DNA of 44,645 bases from an uncultured Prevotella sp. (GTDB lineage Bacteria; Bacteroidota; Bacteroidia; Bacteroidales; Bacteroidaceae): positions 1 to 44,645 of the forward strand of contig CAMNII010000018.1 of assembly GCA_946540435.1 (NCBI GenBank), given 5' to 3'. Below, piece after piece: positions 39,668 to 44,645 of the stretch. Positions within the stretch are counted from its first letter, which is position 1, and each line of letters opens with the position of its first letter. The notes under the pieces are model-generated. The model had not been told where the DNA came from. It did no database searches and saw only the letters and a program-made list of their open reading frames with translations. A program made the position numbers and the translations under genes.

Positions 39668-42625
39668 ATGCGTATGAAGAAAAAGCTACTCTTTGCTGCT
39701 CTCGTCCTGTCTTTGGGATGTTTCAGCACCAGCGCATGGGCACTCGACCAGAAGGACGGTGTCTATCAGATTAACAATGCCGACGACCTCGTCGACTTCT
39801 CGAACCTCGTCTTCACCACCGACGCAGCAGCCAATGCCGTGCTCACTGCCGACATCGACCTCACCGGAATAGTGTGGGAACCCATCGGTACAGAGGGTAA
39901 CGCCTATCACGGCACCTTCGACGGTCAGGAGCACCGTGTGAAGAACATGGTTATCAATCAGCCGACACTGAACTATCAAGGACTCTTCGGCGTCATCACC
40001 GGCGGTGCCGTCATCAAGAACATCATCATCGATGCCACCTGCTATGTGACAGCCAGTGAATACAGTGCACCCCTCATCGGCGGTTCCAACGGCGGTGGTA
40101 CCATCATCATCGAGAACTGCGGCAACGAGGCCAACATCGATTGCACAGGAGCCAACGCCGGAGGTATCTTCGGTGTGGACATGGGCAGCGCAGCCAAGAT
40201 GATTGTCCGCAACTGCTACAACAGCGGACGCATCGTCGGAGGCCGTGAGAGCGCCGGTATCTCCGGATGGCTCGGCGACAATCCCGAAATCGTCGCTTGC
40301 TACAACATTGGTGAGGTGACGGGTGTCGACGGCGAGGGACGCGACCTCTTCCGTGCCAACGGTATCGGAAAGCGGGAGCGCTGCTTCTCAATGTATACCA
40401 CACAGAGCGGCGTTGCCGACATCGCACCCGAGAGCATTGCAAGCGGTGCACTGGCCTATGCCCTTAACGGCAACACGTCTGCCGATGTCGCATGGTTCCA
40501 GAATATCGACAACGGCCAGCCCGTCGACGCACAGCCCGTGCCCTTCAAGAGCCATGGCACTGTCTATGTCGTTGGTACCCTGAACTGCGACGGCACGCCA
40601 GCCGGCGATGCCAACAGCTACTCGAACACCGATGCCTCAGTGCCCACGCCCCATGATTTCGTCGACGGCGTCTGCAGCGTCTGCGGCAATGTCGACCACG
40701 ACTACCTCAAGCCAGCAGCCGACGGATTCTTCGAGATTGCTACTCCGCAGCAGCTCAACTGGTTTGCTTCGCTCGTCAACAAGGGCGACAACGAGAGCAA
40801 TGCCCGCCTGACTGCCGACATTGACTTCTCCGACTATACTCTGAATAACGTCATGATTGCACATGGCATCCGCTACAAGGGAATCTTCGACGGACAGGAG
40901 CACAGCATCACCGTGAACTACTTCCGTGATGAAAACGACGCAGCCCTCTTCGGACACCTCGAGAAGGCCTACATCAAGAACCTCTTTGTCAAAGGTAAGA
41001 TAGAGACCTCTGCCCAGTTTGCCGGCGGACTGTTCGTTGACTCATGGGGCGCTACCGTCATCGAGAATGTCGTCACCGACGTTGAGATAATCAGTTCGAT
41101 AAGCGGCGACGGCACACACGGCGGTATCAGTGCCGTGGCTCACGACAACATCGTCTTCCGCAACTGCGCCGTCCTCGGCGACATCCTCGCCGACAACGCT
41201 TATGGCGTAGGCGGCATGGTGGGCTATACCCACGGACAAGGCAGCACGCAGTTCATCAACTGCTTCGTATACAACGAAATCTATGTCAACACCTCGGAGG
41301 GCAACTCCATCATCTGCCGTAACAATCCCACCATCCGCAATACCTACTTCATCGACTCATGGGGAATGAAGGAAGACACCGGAGCAACACGCGTCGACGA
41401 GCCTGCTGTAGCCAGCGGCGAACTGGCCTACCTGCTCAACGCCAAGGTTAGCGGCGGCGAGAACTGGTACCAGAACATCAACGAGGATGCCACCCCGCTA
41501 CCCTTCAAGAGCCATAAGAAAGTGTATGCCGTAGGCCGGCTGAAGTGCAACGGCGATCCTGCCGACATCCAATACACCAATACCGACAGTCAGCCCACCC
41601 GCGATGCCCACCAATACGATGACGACGGCATCTGCCAGAACTGCGGTGCCCGCCTCATCAAGACTGCTGCCCAGCTGATGGCTGTTGCCGACGATATCAA
41701 TATCGGTGCAGAATATGGTGACATCGAAATCACCCTCGATGCCGACATCGACCTCTCCTCAGAGCCAACCTATGGCGGTATCGGTACACGCGACTTCCCC
41801 TTCAAGGGTACCTTCGACGGACAGGGACATATCATCTCTGGCATGAATATCTACCTCGAGGAAGATAACAACCACGGACTCATCGGCGTTGTCGGTGGCG
41901 ATGTCACCGTGAAGAACGTCACCGTCGACGCATCGTGCAGCGTCTACCTCGTCAACGCAGGCTACGCCGCAGGTATCGTCGGTGCCTCCATCGGCTCTGG
42001 TACGCTGCTCATCGAGAACTGCGGTAACGAAGCCGAAATCTACACCGAAGGAGCTAACTCAGCCGGTGTGTTCGGTGTCAACGACCTCAGCCAGATGAGT
42101 GTCACCATCCGCAACTGCTACAACTCCGGTGAGGTGACAGGTTCGCGCGAGAGTGCCGGTATCTCCGGATGGCTTGGCAACAATGCCCTCGTCGAGAACT
42201 GCTTCAACTCAGGATATATACAGGGTGCCGACCAGACCCGTCCCTTCGCACGTGAGAACGGCGGTTCGCAGTTCATCAACTGCTACGAGAGCATGGGCGA
42301 CCAGGTAACCTATGTCGATGAAGATCAGCTGGCAAGCGGCGAAGTGTGCTACCGCCTCAACGGCAGCAAGAACGGAGTAGAGCGCTACCGTCAGACCATC
42401 GGCACCGACATCCATCCGAAACTCCATGGAGCATCAGGCCTCGTCTACTTCGACGGTACCAACTACACCAACACACCGACAGGCATCCAGACCGTAGGTG
42501 TCGAGCTGGCCAAGAAGGGCATCGCCGTCTACAATGCCAACGGTGTCCGCGTGAGCACTCCGCAGAAGGGCGTGAACATCATGCGCATGGCCGACGGTAA
42601 GGTACGCAAGTACATCGTCAAGTAA
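39668..42625 (+). CDS. GLUG/beta-helix surface protein with T9SS-type tail
   Basis: A 985-residue secreted protein with a clean signal peptide (MRMKKKLLFAALVLSLG..STSAWA; an in-frame ATG two codons later is also possible). Three repeats of a beta-helix block are seen, for example FDGQEHRVKNMVI, IIENCGNEANIDCTGANAGG, VRNCYNSGRIVGGRESAGI and, near the C-terminus, FDGQGHIISGMNI, LIENCGNEAEIYTEGANSAG, IRNCYNSGEVTGSRESAGI. Two linkers have an H..(D)G.C..CG pattern (HDFVDGVCSVCG; HQYDDDGICQNCG). The end (IAVYNANGVRVSTPQKGVNI..) is a T9SS type A sorting tail. It is a clear paralogue of the 19.8-22.7 kb protein on the other side of the dcw cluster. Possible roles are adhesion or glycan binding; none is shown. 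Its last codons begin a 25-bp tandem repeat. Confidence 0.85.
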   Translation: MRMKKKLLFAALVLSLGCFSTSAWALDQKDGVYQINNADDLVDFSNLVFTTDAAANAVLTADIDLTGIVWEPIGTEGNAYHGTFDGQEHRVKNMVINQPTLNYQGLFGVITGGAVIKNIIIDATCYVTASEYSAPLIGGSNGGGTIIIENCGNEANIDCTGANAGGIFGVDMGSAAKMIVRNCYNSGRIVGGRESAGISGWLGDNPEIVACYNIGEVTGVDGEGRDLFRANGIGKRERCFSMYTTQSGVADIAPESIASGALAYALNGNTSADVAWFQNIDNGQPVDAQPVPFKSHGTVYVVGTLNCDGTPAGDANSYSNTDASVPTPHDFVDGVCSVCGNVDHDYLKPAADGFFEIATPQQLNWFASLVNKGDNESNARLTADIDFSDYTLNNVMIAHGIRYKGIFDGQEHSITVNYFRDENDAALFGHLEKAYIKNLFVKGKIETSAQFAGGLFVDSWGATVIENVVTDVEIISSISGDGTHGGISAVAHDNIVFRNCAVLGDILADNAYGVGGMVGYTHGQGSTQFINCFVYNEIYVNTSEGNSIICRNNPTIRNTYFIDSWGMKEDTGATRVDEPAVASGELAYLLNAKVSGGENWYQNINEDATPLPFKSHKKVYAVGRLKCNGDPADIQYTNTDSQPTRDAHQYDDDGICQNCGARLIKTAAQLMAVADDINIGAEYGDIEITLDADIDLSSEPTYGGIGTRDFPFKGTFDGQGHIISGMNIYLEEDNNHGLIGVVGGDVTVKNVTVDASCSVYLVNAGYAAGIVGASIGSGTLLIENCGNEAEIYTEGANSAGVFGVNDLSQMSVTIRNCYNSGEVTGSRESAGISGWLGNNALVENCFNSGYIQGADQTRPFARENGGSQFINCYESMGDQVTYVDEDQLASGEVCYRLNGSKNGVERYRQTIGTDIHPKLHGASGLVYFDGTNYTNTPTGIQTVGVELAKKGIAVYNANGVRVSTPQKGVNIMRMADGKVRKYIVK

Positions 42626-42736
42626 GTTACGCAAGTACAGCGTCAAGTAAGTTACGCAAGTACAGCGTTAACTAAGCTACACAAGTACAGCGTCAACTAA
42701 GCTACGCAAGTACAGCGTTAACTAAGTTACGCAAGT
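42601..42736 (+). repeat. 25-bp tandem repeat grown from the gene's last codons
   Basis: Unit 0 (42601-42625) is coding: it holds the last codons (VRKYIVK) and the TAA stop. Units 1-4 (42626-42725) and a partial unit 5 (42726-42736) repeat it as G[TC]TAC[GA]CAAGTACAGCG..., each ending in TAA. Units differ by a few bases. The period of 25 is not a multiple of three, so it is not coding beyond unit 0. Confidence 0.95.
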
Positions 42737-42753
42737 GATTATCTCTTAAAGCA

Positions 42754-42785
42754 GCACCTGCCGTCGTCAGCGGCAGGTGCTTTTT
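42754..42785 (+). terminator. Rho-independent terminator of the surface-protein gene
   Basis: Perfect 10-bp stem GCACCTGCCG (42754-42763) and CGGCAGGTGC (42771-42780), then TTTTT. It lies beyond the 25-bp repeats. Confidence 0.9.
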
Positions 42786-42858
42786 GTTTGTTGTCAGTCC
42801 TTGCCTTTGCCGTTGGCATCCTTTGCCTTGGCCGTTGGCCGCCTTTGCCATGGTCGAA

Positions 42859-42982
42859 AATAAGGGTCGGAAAACCCAAAGGTAAGGATCGTGTCAGACG
42901 AAGGTAAGGATCGTGCGACCAAAATAGCTTATTTTGATGACCAAAATAGCCTATTTTGGTGACCAAAATAACCTATTTTGGT
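42859..42982 (+). repeat. 22-bp iterated array, right copy (two to three X units, three palindromic Y units)
   Basis: X units start GGTAAGGATCGTG at 42881 and 42903, with a degenerate one at 42859. Then three 21-base imperfect palindromes start at 42918, 42940 and 42962: left arm ACCAAAATAG or ACCAAAATAA, right arm TATTTTGGT (TATTTTGAT in the first). Period is exactly 22. The order X-X-Y-Y-Y, and the 15 bases from GGTAAG to the first palindrome, match the left copy at 19258-19359. Both copies are in the same plus-strand orientation. The stretch 42786-42858 holds only imperfect CCTTTGCC..GCCGTTGG repeats. Confidence 0.9.
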
Positions 42983-43134
42983 TAGCCCCCACTGGGACTG
43001 GTGTTTGCGGAGGGTCGTGAAGAGTGGTTAGCATGATGTTTTTCAAAGTTGAGGAAGAATGTCTTTGTGTGGGAGCAGAGAAGGGTCGGCATGTGTTTTT
43101 TTTATGCTTTTTAAGTAGAATTAAGACGCGAATA

Positions 43135-43166
43135 TTTCGCCATGTCGTGTTTTTTTCGTATCTTTG
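43135..43166 (+). promoter_or_regulatory. Bacteroidota promoter of gyrB
   Basis: TTTC (43135-43138), a 20-base spacer, then TATCTTTG (43159-43166), a full -7 match. It lies 26 bases before the gyrB ATG, so the leader is about 20 bases. Confidence 0.75.
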
Positions 43167-43192
43167 CAATCTATTAGAGGAAATAAAGAAAA

Positions 43193-44645
43193 ATGGCAGA
43201 AAATATTCAGAACACAAGCGACTACTCAGCCAGTAATATTCAGGTACTGGAAGGACTTGAGGCCGTGCGCAAGCGCCCGGCAATGTATATCGGTGACATC
43301 TCGGAGAAGGGACTCCATCATCTGGTCAACGAGACCGTCGACAACTCTATCGACGAGGCCATGGCCGGCTATTGCACCGATATCGAAGTGACGATTAACG
43401 AAGACGAATCCATCACCGTGCAGGATAACGGCCGCGGTATTCCCGTCGACGAGCATGAGAAGATGCACAAGTCGGCCCTTGAGGTGGTCATGACGGTGCT
43501 CCATGCCGGCGGTAAGTTCGACAAAGGCTCGTACAAGGTCTCCGGCGGTCTTCATGGTGTCGGCGTCAGCTGTGTCAATGCACTGTCGAGCCACATGATC
43601 TCCCAGGTGTTCCGCGACGGAAAAATCTATCAGCAGGAATACGAGCAGGGCAAGCCCCTCTATCCCGTGAAAGTCGTCGGCGAGACCACGCTGCGCGGTA
43701 CGCGTCAGCAGTTCTGGCCCGACCCGACGGTGTTCACCACCACCCACTACCAGTGGGACATCATCGCACGCCGCATGCGCGAGCTGGCCTTCCTGAATGC
43801 CGGCATCCGGATTACGCTCACCGACCAGCGTCCCGACGAGCAGGGCAACACCCGTCAGGAAGTGTTCCATGCCAAGGACGGACTGAAAGAGTTTGTGCGC
43901 TATGTCGACCGTCACCGCACCCACCTCTTCGACGATGTCATCTATCTGAAGACCGAGAAGCAGGGCATTCCCATCGAAGTCGCCATCATGTATAACACCG
44001 ACTATTCGGAGAATATCCACTCCTACGTCAATAACATCAACACCATTGAGGGCGGTACCCACCTCACCGGCTTCCGCATGGCGCTGACCCGCACGCTGAA
44101 AGCCTATGCCGACCAGGATCCCGTCATCTCGAAGAATATCGAGAAGGCAAAGATCGAGATTGCCGGCGAGGACTTCCGCGAAGGTCTCACCGCCGTCATC
44201 AGCATCAAGGTGGCCGAGCCCCAGTTCGAGGGACAGACCAAGACGAAGCTCGGTAACTCCGAGGTCGCCGGTGCCGTGCAGCAGGCCGTGGGCGAGGCCC
44301 TTGCCAACTATCTCGAGGAGCATCCCCGCGAGGCGAAGATGATCTGTGAGAAGGTGGTGCTTGCCGCTACGGCGCGTATCGCAGCCCGCAAGGCCCGTGA
44401 GAGTGTGCAGCGCAAGAACCCCATGTCGGGTGGCGGACTGCCCGGCAAGCTTGCCGACTGTTCGAACAAAGACCCGAAGGAGTGCGAAATCTTCCTCGTC
44501 GAGGGTGACTCCGCAGGCGGCTCCGCCAAGCAGGGCCGCGACCGCTATACGCAGGCCATCCTGCCCCTGCGCGGAAAGATCCTCAACGTGGAGAAGGTGC
44601 AGTGGCACCGCGTCTTCGAGGCCGAGTCGGTGATGAACATCATCC
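43193..44645 (+). CDS. gyrB: DNA gyrase subunit B, 3' end cut by the window
   Basis: The first 484 residues of a type IIA topoisomerase subunit; no stop occurs before the window ends. The ATPase subunit drives negative supercoiling with GyrA. ATP-site motifs of the GHKL fold are present: HHLVNETVDNSIDEAMAG, VQDNGRGIPV and KVSGGLHGVGVSCVNALS. The transducer part follows (QGIPIEVAIMYN), then the TOPRIM motif CEIFLVEGDSAGGSAKQGRD (catalytic Glu at about 437). GyrB rather than ParE is favoured by HAGGKF and by the strong stand-alone promoter, but both share these motifs. The start is fixed by the promoter and by MAENIQNTSDYSASNIQVL. Confidence 0.93.
   Translation, partial: MAENIQNTSDYSASNIQVLEGLEAVRKRPAMYIGDISEKGLHHLVNETVDNSIDEAMAGYCTDIEVTINEDESITVQDNGRGIPVDEHEKMHKSALEVVMTVLHAGGKFDKGSYKVSGGLHGVGVSCVNALSSHMISQVFRDGKIYQQEYEQGKPLYPVKVVGETTLRGTRQQFWPDPTVFTTTHYQWDIIARRMRELAFLNAGIRITLTDQRPDEQGNTRQEVFHAKDGLKEFVRYVDRHRTHLFDDVIYLKTEKQGIPIEVAIMYNTDYSENIHSYVNNINTIEGGTHLTGFRMALTRTLKAYADQDPVISKNIEKAKIEIAGEDFREGLTAVISIKVAEPQFEGQTKTKLGNSEVAGAVQQAVGEALANYLEEHPREAKMICEKVVLAATARIAARKARESVQRKNPMSGGGLPGKLADCSNKDPKECEIFLVEGDSAGGSAKQGRDRYTQAILPLRGKILNVEKVQWHRVFEAESVMNII

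Overview
The window looks like part of a chromosome from a Bacteroidales bacterium, most likely a Prevotella-type (Prevotellaceae) gut or rumen organism. The reasons are: Bacteroidota-type promoters (TTTG/TTTC, about 20 bases, then TAnnTTTG) in front of several genes; glycine-lipid acyltransferases of the GlsA/GlsB type; the Bacteroidota order of the division and cell-wall (dcw) cluster; and large secreted proteins ending in type IX secretion (T9SS) type A sorting tails (YDLQGRR...KKGIYI..G.K or VYNA.G.R...KGVNI.RMA.G). No rRNA, tRNA, CRISPR array, insertion sequence or prophage was recognised.

Layout. (1) 1-4.98 kb, minus strand: a tight run asd - glsA - glsB - GH2 hydrolase, starting at a promoter near 4.96 kb and ending in a strong terminator at 61-104. 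(2) 5.0-9.5 kb, plus strand: an SF1 (Upf1/SMUBP2-like) helicase with an apparently leaderless promoter, a 101-bp tandem repeat that includes the helicase stop codon, then coaD, ybeY and an O-acetylhomoserine sulfhydrylase. (3) 9.6-18.7 kb, minus strand: a three-gene glycan operon, GH127-like - FAD oxidoreductase - GH115. Both hydrolases carry two copies of the same ~200-residue C-terminal module and a T9SS tail. No SusC/SusD pair is present. (4) 18.7-19.5 kb: gene-free, with 22-bp iterated repeats. (5) 19.5-22.8 kb, minus strand: a large GLUG/beta-helix surface protein and a 69-residue small protein. The surface protein's start is separated from a better upstream start by a frameshift at a seven-G tract. 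(6) 23.1-39.4 kb, plus strand: the dcw cluster mraZ-rsmH-ftsL-ftsI-murE-mraY-murD-ftsW-murG-murC-ftsQ-ftsA-ftsZ, preceded by three 10-bp-spaced GTGGG/A repeats that fit a MraZ operator. (7) 39.6-42.6 kb, plus strand: a second GLUG/beta-helix surface protein, paralogous to the first. (8) 42.6-43.2 kb: a 25-bp tandem repeat grown from the gene's last codons, a terminator, and a second copy of the 22-bp array. (9) gyrB from 43,193, cut by the window end.

How they work together. The dcw genes make lipid II (MurC/D/E, MraY, MurG) and build the divisome (FtsL, FtsI, FtsW, FtsQ, FtsA, FtsZ). Asd feeds diaminopimelate, which MurE adds, as well as threonine and methionine; the sulfhydrylase also serves methionine. 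The GH127/GH115/oxidoreductase group probably removes acidic and arabinose side chains from a plant glycan at the cell surface or in the periplasm.

The most unusual content is not a named gene but a pattern of short tandem repeats: heptamer arrays at ORF ends and in linkers just before sorting tails, a 101-bp and a 25-bp repeat that duplicate stop codons, and a two-locus 22-bp element with conserved unit order. All residue positions were counted by hand and all family calls come from reading motifs, not from database searches.
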